DNA of 64,000 nt. Origin: Geomobilimonas luticola (GTDB lineage Bacteria > Desulfobacterota > Desulfuromonadia > Geobacterales > Geobacteraceae). The stretch's first letter is position 1; each line of letters starts with the position of its first letter. Shown here one piece after another: positions 9,036 through 20,040 of the stretch. A model generated the notes under the pieces. That model was not told the origin of the DNA. It ran no database searches and saw only the letters and a list, made by a program, of their open reading frames with translations. The position numbers were made by a program, and so were the translations under genes. The stretch covers positions 744,001 to 808,000 of the forward strand of contig NZ_JAHCVK010000001.1 of assembly GCF_018476905.1 (NCBI RefSeq), read 5' to 3'.

Positions 9036-9848
9036 TTACCGGCCGGAACTCCCGGTAAGGCGGAAAGAGATGGGGACCTCGAACGAGACGTCGGGGCAAT
9101 CCCCCTCATGGGGAGGGGGTGGAAACCTGCCGACGTTGTTCACCGCCCGCAGGCCTGCCTTGTCGAGCGTGCCGTACCCGGAAGACGATACCACGTCGAC
9201 CGATTTGACGGTACCGTCGCACGCCATGGTGCAGCGTACGTTGCAGGTCCCCTGCTGTCCCGCCTTGCGGGCAAAGAGCGGATACTCCTTGTTCCGGTCG
9301 ATGAGGGAAGCGATCAGCGTCCGGTAGGCCGCCCTTGCTTTGGCCAGCTTGTCGGTATCGCCCGCCTTCACGGGAGCCAGGTGGGGTACAGGCGGTGCAA
9401 CGGGGGGTAGCGCCGCGGGTTTTCGTTCGGCAGGGGGGCCTGCCGGAAGATTCATCTCTCCCCTTGGCGTTGAATGCCCGGCGTTCTCTCCGATGGCGGC
9501 GGCAGGGACGGGTGGGGCGGCGGGCACCGGCGGGACGGAGTTCTGACGGCTGGCCACCGGTGGTGACGGCGCCCGGGTTCTCGCCGGCGGAGTAGGGGTG
9601 GCGATTCTCGCCGCAGGGGGAGCGATTGCAACTGTCTTCGTTTCGTGGGGTTGCGGCAGTGTCAGATCGACCATGAACAGCCGGGGAGGGGCATTCGTCG
9701 GGGGCTTGTTGTCGTGCGCAAGTAGCGTAAAAACCGTAATATGGAGCAGGAGCGAGGCAACAAAGACCTTCCCGAACAGGCGGTCGTAATGGGCCTGCCG
9801 GTGTCCCGGATATTCCTCAGCGTTGATTTCGAGTGCCTGGGTTGCCAT
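9036..9848 (-). CDS. tonB: TonB energy-transducing protein with three C-domain cysteines
   Basis: A 270-aa TonB protein, which passes proton-motive-force energy to an outer-membrane receptor. It has a cytoplasmic N-terminus, one TM helix (about residues 27-45, VFVASLLLHITVFTLLA), a long Pro/Ala-rich periplasmic spacer (50-160) and a C-terminal TonB fold (SSGYGTLDKAGLRAVNNVGRFPPPP). Unusually, a beta-strand of that fold carries Cys202, Cys206 and Cys210 (CNVRCTMAC), where most TonB proteins have none. It lies 87 bp downstream of a receptor gene on the same strand, so it is probably dedicated to it. No exbB or exbD is present here. Confidence 0.92.
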   Translation of the reverse strand: MATQALEINAEEYPGHRQAHYDRLFGKVFVASLLLHITVFTLLAHDNKPPTNAPPRLFMVDLTLPQPHETKTVAIAPPAARIATPTPPARTRAPSPPVASRQNSVPPVPAAPPVPAAAIGENAGHSTPRGEMNLPAGPPAERKPAALPPVAPPVPHLAPVKAGDTDKLAKARAAYRTLIASLIDRNKEYPLFARKAGQQGTCNVRCTMACDGTVKSVDVVSSSGYGTLDKAGLRAVNNVGRFPPPPHEGDCPDVSFEVPISFRLTGSSGR

Positions 9849-9935
9849 AAGTCCTTCGTGGGATCCCGGTGGGTTGGGCCCACCGGCTGAACGGGCCGGG
9901 ACACAGGTCCCGGCCCGCGCAAGAAAGCATCTGCT

Positions 9936-11975
9936 TCAGAACGTGTACTGTGCCGTTATGTAGTAGTTGCGACCGTTTTCCGGAACCTTGGCTCCGCTGG
10001 CGAAGGGGTCGCGCTGGTACGAGAGGTAGTTGTAGTACTGCTTGTCGAGAAGATTGTTGACCCCGGCAAAGACAGACAGTGCTTTGAACCTGAATCCTCC
10101 CTTGAGGTCAGTGGTGGCGTAGCCGGCGGTGGGTTGCTCCTTGAGGTTAAGGTCGACCCGCTCCTGGCGGGATGAGAGGTTTTCCGCGACTTCCGCGAAG
10201 AATGCGTTGTTGTCGTAGCGTACCCCGATGGTTCCCCGCAGCGGCGGAATTTCGGAAAGGGGGGCGTGGGTATCGTCGTTATCCCCCCAGGTGTAGGAGA
10301 GGGAGCCCTTCAGGAAAAAGTCGCGGGGGAGTACTACCTGGGAACCCACCTCGTAACCCCACATGGTCGCGTCGACGTTCCGGTAGCTCTTGAGCGTGGG
10401 ACTCGCCTGGTAATAGTTCACGTAATCGGACAGGTCGCTGTAGAAGAACGAGCCGGTGATGAAGAAGGTTTCGGTATGGTATTTGAGGCCGAGATCGACC
10501 TGATGGTTGACGGTCACCTTGAGATCGGCGTTTCCCCGCTGACCGGGATTGAGCACTCCCGGCATCACGATGGCCGGCAGGTCGATGTACAGTTCCTGGG
10601 GATCGGGGGTCCGGGAGCCCCTGCCGAACCCGACGTAGGTTTCCACCCCCTTCAGCGGGGTATAGGTGAGCTGCACGTTAGCGTTCACCGTCCTGAAATC
10701 CGTGCTGTCGTTCTGGGGGGTCACATACACGTTGGAAGCGTCGGCCTCTGCCCAGGCCAGGTCGCCGCGGACCCCGGCGGTCAGCTTCACCCTTTCGCCG
10801 AGGGGGACCGTGTACTCGCCGAACAGGCCGAGGTTGTCGATGGAAACGTCGGGAATCATGCGTACCGGGAGATAGTTCATGTACATCTTCCGGACGTTCG
10901 TCGCGTTCCAGTTCCGGTTGTAGTAGTCGATGCCGGTCCTGAGGTCTCCCGGCCCCACGGCCAGCGTGCCGTTGATCTTGGCGCCGTACACCATGGTGTC
11001 GGCATTGGTCTGCATGGAGTAGTCCTGCGGCAGGCCGAGGGAACTCACCCGGTACTTGTCGCTCATCAGGTGCGTGATGTGGTTCCAGTACCCCTGGAGC
11101 CTGATTTCCTTCAGCAGCGGTGAGATCCTGGCTGCCGTATAGCTCCAGTTCACCCGGTTGGTCGTGTCGGCAGTGCCGTCCATGAGGAGATAGGGATACA
11201 GGACGTGCAGCGCCTCCTGGAGAGAATAGCCGACTTCCATCCGGGAGTTTTCGTTCGGGTTGAACCCGAGCCGGGTCCAGGCGGAATTGATGGAATAGGC
11301 GGCGGAGTCCATGTCGGTGTCGCGATAGCGGTTCTTGCTGGTGGCAGGATAGATGTCGGTTATGAGTTTTCCGTCGCCGGATGTGGGAACGCGGGAAAAT
11401 TTGTAGGCGTAGCCGAGAAGCCCGTCAAACTTCTCGCCGCCGTAGGACCCGACTGCGGAGGCATTGACGCTGTCATAGGAGCCGCCGGTGGCGGAAATGT
11501 CGGCGTCGAAGCCTTTCTTCGGCTTCTTGCTCCGCGCCTCCACCACTCCCCCCAGTCCGCCCGGATTGGCGAGGTCGTAGGGCCCCTTGATCACCTTGAT
11601 CTGCTCCACTTCGGCAAAGTCGTAGTGGAAGGAGGGTGGGTCCATCCGTGAGGGGCAGGCTCCGTGGATCCGCTCCCCGTCGAGAAAAACGTTGATGTTG
11701 TCCTTCTGGAAGCCGCGGATCACCACATCGTTGGCGATGGCCCCCTTGTGGACGATGGAGACACCCTCAACCGCCTTCAGCGCCTCGCCGATATCGCGGG
11801 CCGGACTCTCCCGCACTTCCCGGATGGTCAGGCTTTCTTCCCGGGGGGATTCCTTCTCCCCCCGTACCACGATTTCGTCGAGCATGAGATTGTTGCTATT
11901 GTCAGCCCCGAAGGCCGGGACTCCTGTCATCAGGCCGGCGAGCAGCAGGCCGGCAAGAAGTTGACGTGATTTCAT
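9936..11975 (-). CDS. TonB-dependent outer-membrane receptor, OprC/NosA-like (probable copper)
   Basis: A 679-aa receptor with a signal peptide (residues 1-23), a plug domain (DEIVVRGE as TonB box region; VIRGFQKDNINVFLDGERI) and a beta-barrel ending in aromatic F (YYITAQYTF). Two motifs match the copper site known from OprC: CxxxM in ACPSRMDPP (Cys107, Met111) and HxM in THLMSD (His302, Met304). The plug sequence RMDPPSF...VIKGP also resembles OprC/NosA. Copper is therefore the likely substrate, by family knowledge plus motif. A Cys-rich exported protein is encoded 230 bp upstream and TonB downstream on the same strand. I found no cobalamin riboswitch or Fur box in the leader. Confidence 0.93.
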   Translation of the reverse strand: MKSRQLLAGLLLAGLMTGVPAFGADNSNNLMLDEIVVRGEKESPREESLTIREVRESPARDIGEALKAVEGVSIVHKGAIANDVVIRGFQKDNINVFLDGERIHGACPSRMDPPSFHYDFAEVEQIKVIKGPYDLANPGGLGGVVEARSKKPKKGFDADISATGGSYDSVNASAVGSYGGEKFDGLLGYAYKFSRVPTSGDGKLITDIYPATSKNRYRDTDMDSAAYSINSAWTRLGFNPNENSRMEVGYSLQEALHVLYPYLLMDGTADTTNRVNWSYTAARISPLLKEIRLQGYWNHITHLMSDKYRVSSLGLPQDYSMQTNADTMVYGAKINGTLAVGPGDLRTGIDYYNRNWNATNVRKMYMNYLPVRMIPDVSIDNLGLFGEYTVPLGERVKLTAGVRGDLAWAEADASNVYVTPQNDSTDFRTVNANVQLTYTPLKGVETYVGFGRGSRTPDPQELYIDLPAIVMPGVLNPGQRGNADLKVTVNHQVDLGLKYHTETFFITGSFFYSDLSDYVNYYQASPTLKSYRNVDATMWGYEVGSQVVLPRDFFLKGSLSYTWGDNDDTHAPLSEIPPLRGTIGVRYDNNAFFAEVAENLSSRQERVDLNLKEQPTAGYATTDLKGGFRFKALSVFAGVNNLLDKQYYNYLSYQRDPFASGAKVPENGRNYYITAQYTF

Positions 11976-12205
11976 GGTATCTCCTCAAATGGTCAGTATT
12001 CATGGTGAGTTATGTTGCATTCCCTGCATCGTCGTATCTCCATCTCACAGAAATGGTGCGTGCAGGCAGCCGTTGCAGGAAAACGAGAGCTGTGCCACTG
12101 CCGCCTGCCGTTTGCTGGCCAGGGCATCCGTGGCGGGATGCACCTCGCCTGTTCCACATGACCGGGTTTCCGGAAGCGTGAATGATGCGGGGAGACAGGC
12201 AATTG

Positions 12206-12688
12206 TCAGGAGGGGATGACGAGTTTTGGAGGGGGGTCGGGGGGGGCGCCGTGACGGTCCGTCTGGCGACGTTGCTCATGGGGGGTGATGCGTTCCTCGT
12301 TGACGACGGGGAGTCCATCGCTGAAATGAAACGGCAACTGCTCGAATCGTTCCGTACCTGAAAAAAGGGGTGATTGCCGGTCGCCGCACGGGCAGGCGCA
12401 GGTCAGCACGGGTGTGGTGTCGCGCTCCTTTTTCTTGCAGCAGTCGGGCACCTGCTCCTGTTCCTGTTTTCGCTCGTCCTGCAGCTTCTTCTGCCAGCAA
12501 CAGCAGGTGCGGCTGGCGCTCCTCTCGGGAGAGCAGTCGCAGACGGAGCAATCTCCCGCGCATTCACCCGTAATGGCATGGGCGATGGCCGTCGACGGGA
12601 GGACAAATGGCTCCAGGGGGCTCAGGGCGATCAGCGTATAGACCACTGCAAGGACCAGAGCCTTTATGTGCCGTGAGGGACGTTTCAT
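12206..12688 (-). CDS. Cysteine-rich exported or membrane-anchored protein (unknown)
   Basis: A 160-aa protein with an N-terminal hydrophobic segment (about 8-30, IKALVLAVVYTLIALSPLEP) acting as signal or anchor. It has 12 cysteines in residues 43-101: CAGDCSVCDC, then CCC (62-64), a CC pair (83-84) and CACPC (97-101). Between them lies a charged helix (KKLQDERKQEQEQ), and the tail is Pro-rich. The Cys spacing is that of a soft-metal binder rather than a 4Fe-4S ferredoxin. It is immediately upstream of the OprC-like receptor on the same strand and divergent from the helicase gene. A role in periplasmic copper binding is inferred from position and Cys content only. Confidence 0.82.
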   Translation of the reverse strand: MKRPSRHIKALVLAVVYTLIALSPLEPFVLPSTAIAHAITGECAGDCSVCDCSPERSASRTCCCWQKKLQDERKQEQEQVPDCCKKKERDTTPVLTCACPCGDRQSPLFSGTERFEQLPFHFSDGLPVVNEERITPHEQRRQTDRHGAPPDPPPKLVIPS

Positions 12689-12966
12689 GGGTTGTTACCA
12701 TAATCTATGTGCTGGACGGTAAGTTAGATGCAAGGATACACCATATTTTCAAAAATCAAACCATTGACCGGCAGGGGAGTACGATTTCCGTTCGCCGGCC
12801 GGAAGATGGTCTGCTCCGGAAACCGAGCCGTCGTAAAAAACCAGTGCCCGAAGCGTAGGTTCCCGGGCAGAATTTTGCCTTGCCTTGCCGTCGCAAAAAT
12901 CTTACAGTGGTCTCCCTCTGCAGGTTTTTCAGTCCATGCATCGACACCATCCCCGAAGGACGTCCC

Positions 12967-15213
12967 ATGAAGCTTCTCCACAATCTCAACCCTCCCCAGA
13001 AGGAGGCGGTCCTCCACGGCGAGGGGCCGCTCCTGATCCTGGCGGGGGCCGGTTCCGGCAAGACCCGGGTGATCGTCCACCGGATCGTCCACCTGGTCAC
13101 CGAGCGGGGCGTCCCCCCCTGGCAGATCCTGGCGGTCACCTTCACCAACAAGGCAGCGGGGGAGATGCGGGAGCGGGTGGAGCGGCTCCTCGGGGGGGGG
13201 GAACTCCCCCTCATCTCCACCTTCCACTCCGCCTGCGCCCGGATCCTGCGGCGGGAGATCCACCATCTCGGCTACGACAGCAGCTTCGCCATCTACGACG
13301 ACAAGGACAGCGAGAAGCTCCTCAAGGAAATTGTCACCCAGATGGGGCTCGATGAAAAGCGGTTCTCAGTGAAGTCACTCTCAGCGGCTATCGACGACTG
13401 CAAGAATGCGGGGCAGTCGCCCGAGGAGCTTCCCGCCGGCGACTTCTACGTGGAGAAGCTGGCGAGGGTCTACGCCGCCTACCAGGAACGGCTCCGGAAG
13501 TGCAATGCCCTCGACTTCGGCGACCTGGTGCTCCTGACCGTGCGCCTCTTCGAGGAGCACCCTGAGGTGCTGGATCGTTACCGGGAGCGGTATCGCTGGA
13601 TCCTGGTGGACGAGTATCAAGACACCAATCCGGTCCAGTACCGGCTCGTGCGCCTTCTGGCCGGTGAGCGGCGAAACCTCTGCGTGGTAGGGGACGACGA
13701 CCAGTCCATCTACCGCTGGCGGGGGGCCGACATCCGGAACATTCTCGATTTCGAAAAAGATTTTCCCGGCGTGAAGGTGGTGAAACTGGAGCAGAACTAC
13801 CGTTCCACCCGGACCATCCTCGCCGCCGCCGGCAAGGTGGTGGCCCGGAACCGGGGGCGCAAGCCCAAGACCCTCTGGACCGATAACCCGGAGGGGGAGC
13901 GGATCGTCTACCGCCGGCTGGAGGACGAACGGGGGGAGGCGCGCTTCGTCTGCCGGGAGATCGAGCGGTACGTGCGCCAGGGGGGCGACCTGCGGGGGGT
14001 GGCGGTCTTCTACCGGACCAACGCCCAGTCCCGGGTGGTGGAGGACGCCATGGTGGCCGACGGCATCCCCTATCACATGGTGGGGGGGATGCGTTTCTAC
14101 GAGCGGCTGGAGATCAAGGACATCCTCGCCTACCTGAAGGTGCTCGTCAACCCTGCCGACGAGATCGCCCTGAAACGTATCATCAACACCCCGGCGCGGG
14201 GTATCGGCGCTGTCACCGTGGACAAGATTGCGGAGATGGCCTCCCGCCGGGGGCTCATCTTTTTCGATGCCCTCCAGGAAGCGGCCACGGGGGGGCTTCT
14301 TGCCAGCGGCCCCCGGGGGAAGATCGCCGGCTTCGTCCAGTTACTGGAGCGGTTCCAGGGGCTGGTCGCCACCCTCTCCCTGGCCGACCTGGCGGCGCGG
14401 GTCATCCAGGATACGGGGTACGCCGCCCGCCTCCAGGAGGAGCGAAGCGACGAGGCGGAGGACCGGCTCGCCAACCTCCAGGAACTGGTCTCCGCCCTGA
14501 CGGAGTTCGAGCGGACGAGCGAGGAGAAAACCCTTCCGGCGTTCCTGGAGCAGGTGGCCCTCATCTCCGACCTGGAGCGGGGGGAGAAGGGGCAGGAGTC
14601 GGCGACCCTCATGACCCTCCATTCGGCCAAGGGGCTGGAGTTTCCCCTGGTCTTCATCATCGGCATGGAGGAGCGGCTCTTCCCCCACGTCCGGGCTCTG
14701 GACGACCCGGAACAGATGGAGGAGGAACGTCGTCTCTGCTACGTGGGAATGACCCGGGCCCGGGAACGGCTTTTCCTCTCCAACGCCCGCCGGCGGCGGA
14801 TCTTCGGCCAGGAGCAGTACAATCCCCCCTCCCGGTTCCTGGACGATATCCCGCGGGAGCTTTTGGAGCTGGAAGAGGAGTATCAGCCTCGGCTGGGACT
14901 CGGGACCGGGGACCGGGGATCGGGAAACTACGCAAAGCAGGGTCTTGCGAGCAGGGAACCGGCAGGACACAACCTGGCGGCGGTGTTCGAGGCGGAGATG
15001 GAGCCGGAATTTGACAACGAGGTGCGGATGGTACCCGACGACGAGCCTGAGGAAGGGGTCTGGCTCGGGATGAAGGTGCGCCACGGCAAGTTCGGGGTCG
15101 GCGTCATCCGGAAGATCGAGGGGCGGGGTGACGAGCAGAAGGTGATCGTCTGGTTCAACTCCGTCGGTCCGAAAAAGCTCCTTGTCCGCTTTGCAGGACT
15201 CGAAAGGGTTTGA
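12967..15213 (+). CDS. pcrA: UvrD/PcrA-type superfamily 1 DNA helicase
   Basis: A 748-aa 3'-5' DNA helicase. Motif I is GAGSGKT near residue 28, Ia TFTNKAAGEM, II DEYQDTN, III GDDDQSIYRWRGAD, IV EQNYRST, V TLHSAKGLEFPLVF and VI RLCYVGMTRAR. The C-terminal region ends in a small SH3-like element (GMKVRHGKFGVGVIRKIEGRG) that contacts RNA polymerase in PcrA/UvrD proteins. The start at 12967 gives the family N-terminus MKLLHNLNPPQKEAV. A low-complexity GC repeat (14895-14927) is translated in the linker as GLGTGDRGSG, which looks like a junction repeat inserted into the gene. It acts in repair and in clearing stalled forks. Confidence 0.95.
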   Translation: MKLLHNLNPPQKEAVLHGEGPLLILAGAGSGKTRVIVHRIVHLVTERGVPPWQILAVTFTNKAAGEMRERVERLLGGGELPLISTFHSACARILRREIHHLGYDSSFAIYDDKDSEKLLKEIVTQMGLDEKRFSVKSLSAAIDDCKNAGQSPEELPAGDFYVEKLARVYAAYQERLRKCNALDFGDLVLLTVRLFEEHPEVLDRYRERYRWILVDEYQDTNPVQYRLVRLLAGERRNLCVVGDDDQSIYRWRGADIRNILDFEKDFPGVKVVKLEQNYRSTRTILAAAGKVVARNRGRKPKTLWTDNPEGERIVYRRLEDERGEARFVCREIERYVRQGGDLRGVAVFYRTNAQSRVVEDAMVADGIPYHMVGGMRFYERLEIKDILAYLKVLVNPADEIALKRIINTPARGIGAVTVDKIAEMASRRGLIFFDALQEAATGGLLASGPRGKIAGFVQLLERFQGLVATLSLADLAARVIQDTGYAARLQEERSDEAEDRLANLQELVSALTEFERTSEEKTLPAFLEQVALISDLERGEKGQESATLMTLHSAKGLEFPLVFIIGMEERLFPHVRALDDPEQMEEERRLCYVGMTRARERLFLSNARRRRIFGQEQYNPPSRFLDDIPRELLELEEEYQPRLGLGTGDRGSGNYAKQGLASREPAGHNLAAVFEAEMEPEFDNEVRMVPDDEPEEGVWLGMKVRHGKFGVGVIRKIEGRGDEQKVIVWFNSVGPKKLLVRFAGLERV

Positions 15214-15231
15214 AGGCAGGCGCGGGGCGCT

Positions 15232-15305
15232 GGGCTATGGGCAATGGGGAAACCTCCATGCATTCAAGCCTATTGCCCCTTGCCTCTCGCCCATCGCCCA
15301 TTGCC
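15232..15305. repeat. GGGCAATGGG-type word repeat before gatC
   Basis: The word GGGCTATGGGCAATGGGG (15232-15249) is followed after 21 bp by its approximate complement (15271-15305, CCCCTTGCC...GCCCATTGCC). It occupies the gap after the helicase gene and could fold into a hairpin. It is not coding. Confidence 0.6.
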
Positions 15306-15371
15306 TAAAAATTCCTTTCATGCTAAAAATACACTCTTCTGTAACGACTTTTATTCCCCTTGGAGACCCCC

Positions 15372-15659
15372 ATGAAAATAACCCGCGCCGACGTGGAGCA
15401 TGTGGCGAAACTCGCCCGCCTGGAGCTGACTGATGAGGAAGCGGCCACCTTCACCGGCCAGATGGACGCCATCCTTGCCTACGTGGACAAACTGAACGAG
15501 CTGGACACTTCCGCCATCGTCCCGACGGCCCATGCCGTCCCGATGGAGAACGCCTTCCGGGATGACGTGGCAACCGACTCCATCGGCATCGACAACGCCC
15601 TGGCCAATGCGCCGTCGCGAGTGGAAGGGTTCTTCCGGGTACCGAAGGTCATCGAATAA
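15372..15659 (+). CDS. gatC: Asp-tRNA(Asn)/Glu-tRNA(Gln) amidotransferase subunit C
   Basis: A 95-aa GatC, the small subunit that stabilises GatA within the GatCAB complex and belts round GatB. The family pattern is clear: VEHVAKLARLELTDEE, then LAYVDKLNELDTS and a closing RVEGFFRVPKVIE. The ATG at 15372 follows GGAGACCCCC; an upstream Met in frame is less well placed. gatA and gatB follow on the same strand, each separated by a repeat element of similar design. A glutaminyl-tRNA synthetase gene is also present in this window, so GatCAB here probably serves mainly Asn-tRNA formation. Confidence 0.95.
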   Translation: MKITRADVEHVAKLARLELTDEEAATFTGQMDAILAYVDKLNELDTSAIVPTAHAVPMENAFRDDVATDSIGIDNALANAPSRVEGFFRVPKVIE

Positions 15660-15664
15660 TTCGG

Positions 15665-15769
15665 GAATTAAACGCAGAAGGACGAGGAGAAAAACGGATC
15701 AACGCAGTTCTTCGGTTATGGAGACTTAACCGTGTTCATCCAAAAAATCCGCGTCAGTCAGCGTTGAAT
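15665..15769. repeat. Short inverted-repeat element in the gatC-gatA gap
   Basis: The element begins GAATTAAACGC (15665-15675) and ends GCGTTGAAT (15761-15769), imperfect inverted termini. Inside are degenerate copies of an AACGCAG/ACGCGGA word and their complements. Its ends and core match the element between gatA and gatB, which points to a dispersed, MITE-like family. Confidence 0.65.
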
Positions 15770-15796
15770 GGCATTTGATTCTATGTGGAGAAAACG

Positions 15797-17254
<1,458 letters not shown>

Positions 17255-17360
17255 GAATTAAACGCGGACAGACGCGGATTTTTCCGGAGTTACGCAGCAA
17301 GCCCGGTTTGTTGTCAGATCCGCGCAAATCCGTCTTGTTCCGTGTCCATCCGTGTTGAAT
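17255..17360. repeat. Short inverted-repeat element in the gatA-gatB gap
   Basis: It starts GAATTAAACGC directly after the gatA stop and ends GTGTTGAAT (17352-17360). The left arm contains GCGGACAGACGCGGATTTTT; the right arm carries its degenerate complement. It is the same length (106 versus 105 bp) and has the same ends as the gatC-gatA element. Confidence 0.65.
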
Positions 17361-17380
17361 CGAATTTTGGAGATTAATGC

Positions 17381-18820
17381 ATGAACTACCAAGCCGTCAT
17401 CGGTCTCGAAGTCCACGTCCAGCTTCTCACCAACAGCAAGATATTCTGCGGCTGCTCGACCAAGTTCGGCGCCGCTCCCAACTCCCAGACCTGCCCGGTC
17501 TGCCTGGGGCTCCCCGGCGCTCTGCCGGTGCTGAACAAGAAGGTGGTTGAGTACGCCATCCGGGCGGGACTTGCCACGAACCACACCATCGCGCCCCGGA
17601 GTGTTTTCGCCCGGAAGAACTATTTCTACCCGGATCTTCCCAAGGGGTACCAGATAAGCCAGTACGAGCTTCCCATCTGCATAAACGGCCACCTGGACAT
17701 CGAGGTGGAGGGGGAGGCGAAGCGGATAGGCATCACGCGGATCCACATGGAGGAGGACGCGGGGAAGCTGGTCCATGCCGACGTCCCCGGCGTGGGTGAC
17801 GATTCCTGCGTCGACCTGAACCGGGCCTGCACCCCTCTTCTGGAGGTGGTCTCCGAGCCTGACCTCCGGAGCGCCGACGAGGCGGTGGCCTACCTGAAGA
17901 AGCTCCACCAGATCGTGGTCTACCTCGGGATCTGCGACGGGAACATGGAGGAGGGGAGTTTCCGCTGCGACGCCAACGTCTCCGTGATGCCGGTGGGGTC
18001 CGCTACCTTCGGGACCCGGGCGGAGATCAAGAACGTCAACTCCTTCCGGTTCGTGAAGCAGGCGATCGAATACGAGATCGAACGGCAGATCGAGCTGATC
18101 GAGGAGGGGGGGAAGGTGGTGCAGGAGACCCGGCTGTTCGACCCGAACAGCGGCACAACCCGCTCCATGCGGGGGAAGGAAGAGGCCCACGACTACCGCT
18201 ACTTCCCCGACCCGGACCTGGTGCCGCTCGTTATCTCCGACGACTGGGTGGAGGATGTGCGCCTCTCCCTTCCCGAGCTCCCCGCAGCACGCCTTGCGCG
18301 CTACCAGGCGGAGCTGGGCCTCCCCTTCTACGATGCGGAGGTCCTGACCGCCAGCCGGGAGCTGGCCGACTACTTCGAGGCGTGCCTCAACCGCTACCCC
18401 CAGGCGAAGCCGGTGGCCAACTGGGTGATGGGGGAGGTGACCCGCGGGCTGAACGACAGCGGGCTCGCCATTACGGCCTGTCCGGTGTCGCCGGAGCTGC
18501 TGGCGGAGCTCCTGAAACTCATCGACGCGGGGACCATCTCCAATAAAATCGCCAAGACCGTCTTCGACGAGATGTGGCAGAGCGGCAAGGCGCCAGCGGC
18601 CATCGTGGAGGAGAAGGGGCTCGTCCAGGTCTCGGATACGGGGGAGATCGAAAAGATCATCGACGAGATCCTCGCCGCCAATCAGGGGCAGGTGGAGGAG
18701 TTCCGCGGCGGCAAGGAGAAGGTGTTCGGCTTCTTCGTCGGCCAGGTGATGCGGGCCTCCAAGGGGAAGGCGAACCCGGCGGTGGTGAACGACCTGCTGC
18801 TGAAGAAGCTCAAAGGTTGA
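17381..18820 (+). CDS. gatB: Asp-tRNA(Asn)/Glu-tRNA(Gln) amidotransferase subunit B
   Basis: A 479-aa GatB, which activates misacylated Asp-tRNA(Asn) or Glu-tRNA(Gln) with ATP and amidates it using ammonia from GatA. It starts [15 protein letters not shown]. The zinc-binding cysteines ([23 protein letters not shown]), the kinase-like core ([13 protein letters not shown]) and the C-terminal YqeY-like tail (VNDLLLKKL) are all present, and length matches the family. The gene ends just before a CACAGAG inverted repeat and a small AT hairpin that may terminate the transcript. Confidence 0.97.
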   Translation: MNYQAVIGLEVHVQLLTNSKIFCGCSTKFGAAPNSQTCPVCLGLPGALPVLNKKVVEYAIRAGLATNHTIAPRSVFARKNYFYPDLPKGYQISQYELPICINGHLDIEVEGEAKRIGITRIHMEEDAGKLVHADVPGVGDDSCVDLNRACTPLLEVVSEPDLRSADEAVAYLKKLHQIVVYLGICDGNMEEGSFRCDANVSVMPVGSATFGTRAEIKNVNSFRFVKQAIEYEIERQIELIEEGGKVVQETRLFDPNSGTTRSMRGKEEAHDYRYFPDPDLVPLVISDDWVEDVRLSLPELPAARLARYQAELGLPFYDAEVLTASRELADYFEACLNRYPQAKPVANWVMGEVTRGLNDSGLAITACPVSPELLAELLKLIDAGTISNKIAKTVFDEMWQSGKAPAAIVEEKGLVQVSDTGEIEKIIDEILAANQGQVEEFRGGKEKVFGFFVGQVMRASKGKANPAVVNDLLLKKLKG

Positions 18821-18832
18821 TGTAACACCTTA

Positions 18833-18984
18833 CCACAGAGGCACAGAGACACGGAGAAAACCTATTTAGCTGCGAAGTAATGGGCACAAAACAAATAAGT
18901 CCTTGGATTTGTTTTTGTAGCCTGCTGTGTGGTTAACTGTTTCTCCGATGTGTGCTTTTCTTCTGTGGCTCTGTGACTCTGTGG
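18833..18984. repeat. CACAGAG-type inverted repeat between gatB and mtnA
   Basis: The left arm CCACAGAGGCACAGAGACAC (18833-18852, running on to 18860) is matched by its complement at 18961-18984 with few mismatches, giving a 152-bp palindromic element. In its centre AAACAAAT (18889-18896) pairs with ATTTGTTT (18907-18914), a hairpin followed by T residues that could terminate gatB. The CACAGAG word recurs in many unrelated bacterial genomes, so this looks like a dispersed non-coding element. Confidence 0.75.
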
Positions 18985-18999
18985 TGAAAAGAGGTTTCC

Positions 19000-20040
19000 A
19001 TGTCCTTCAGAACGATCGAATGGCGCGACGACAAGGTGGTGATGATCGACCAAACCCGGCTCCCCGGCGAAGAGGTGTACATCGAGTACAGCGACTTCAA
19101 GAGTGTGGCGGAGGCGATCCGGGGGATGGTGATCCGCGGCGCTCCCGCCATCGGGGTGGCGGCGGCCATGGGGGTCGCCCTCGGGAGCAGGGAGATCATC
19201 GCCGATACCCACGAATCATTCTACCAGCAGCTCAGCAACGTCTGCGACATCCTGGCCCGTACCCGCCCGACGGCGGTCAACCTGTTCTGGGCCATCGAGC
19301 GGATGAAGCGGGTCGCCGAGGCCCATCGGGACAAGGACCTGAACAGCATCCGCGCCTTCCTCAAGGCAGAGGCGATCAGCATCGAGCAGGAGGACCTGCA
19401 GATCTGCCGGGCAATCGGCAGGAACGGCGCTGCTCTCATCAAGGAGGGTGCCACCATCCTTACCCACTGCAACGCCGGCGGTCTGGCCACGGCCGGTTAC
19501 GGCACGGCACTCGGGGTGATACGTGCCGCCCACGAGGCGGGGAAGAACATCCAGGTCTTTGCCGACGAGACCCGCCCCTGGCTCCAGGGGGCGCGATTGA
19601 CCGCATGGGAGCTGATGAAGGACCACATCCCGGTGACCCTCATCTCCGACAACATGGCCGGTTTCTTCATGAAAAAGGGGGAGATCTCCTGCTGCGTGGT
19701 GGGGGCGGACCGGATCGCCGCCAACGGCGACACCGCCAACAAGATCGGCACCTACAGCGTGGCGGTGCTGGCCAGGGAGAACGGCATCCCCTTCTACGTG
19801 GCCGCCCCCATCTCCACCCTCGACCTATCCCTTGAAAACGGCGAGGCAATCCCCATCGAGGAGCGGCACTCCCGGGAGGTGACTCATCTCCAGGGGCTCC
19901 CCGTGGCGCCTGAGGGGATACGGGTTCGCAACCCCGCCTTCGACGTCACTCCCGCCAAATACATCACCGGCATCATCACCGAAAAAGGGGTGGTGCGGGG
20001 TGACTACGAGCGGGTACTGAAGCGGCTGGTGGGTCAATGA
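19000..20040 (+). CDS. mtnA: S-methyl-5-thioribose-1-phosphate isomerase
   Basis: A 346-aa isomerase that converts methylthioribose-1-phosphate to methylthioribulose-1-phosphate in methionine salvage. It is related to eIF2B subunits. Family signatures are [37 protein letters not shown] with the catalytic Cys, and [18 protein letters not shown] with the catalytic Asp. Its stop overlaps the start of glnE by 4 bp (ATGA), implying coupled translation of two functionally unrelated genes. No other salvage gene is in the window. Confidence 0.95.
   Translation: MSFRTIEWRDDKVVMIDQTRLPGEEVYIEYSDFKSVAEAIRGMVIRGAPAIGVAAAMGVALGSREIIADTHESFYQQLSNVCDILARTRPTAVNLFWAIERMKRVAEAHRDKDLNSIRAFLKAEAISIEQEDLQICRAIGRNGAALIKEGATILTHCNAGGLATAGYGTALGVIRAAHEAGKNIQVFADETRPWLQGARLTAWELMKDHIPVTLISDNMAGFFMKKGEISCCVVGADRIAANGDTANKIGTYSVAVLARENGIPFYVAAPISTLDLSLENGEAIPIEERHSREVTHLQGLPVAPEGIRVRNPAFDVTPAKYITGIITEKGVVRGDYERVLKRLVGQ

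Noticed and set aside
11976-12205. Cobalamin riboswitch upstream of the TonB receptor
   Set aside because: None of the conserved B12-box or core sequences is present in the 230-bp leader.
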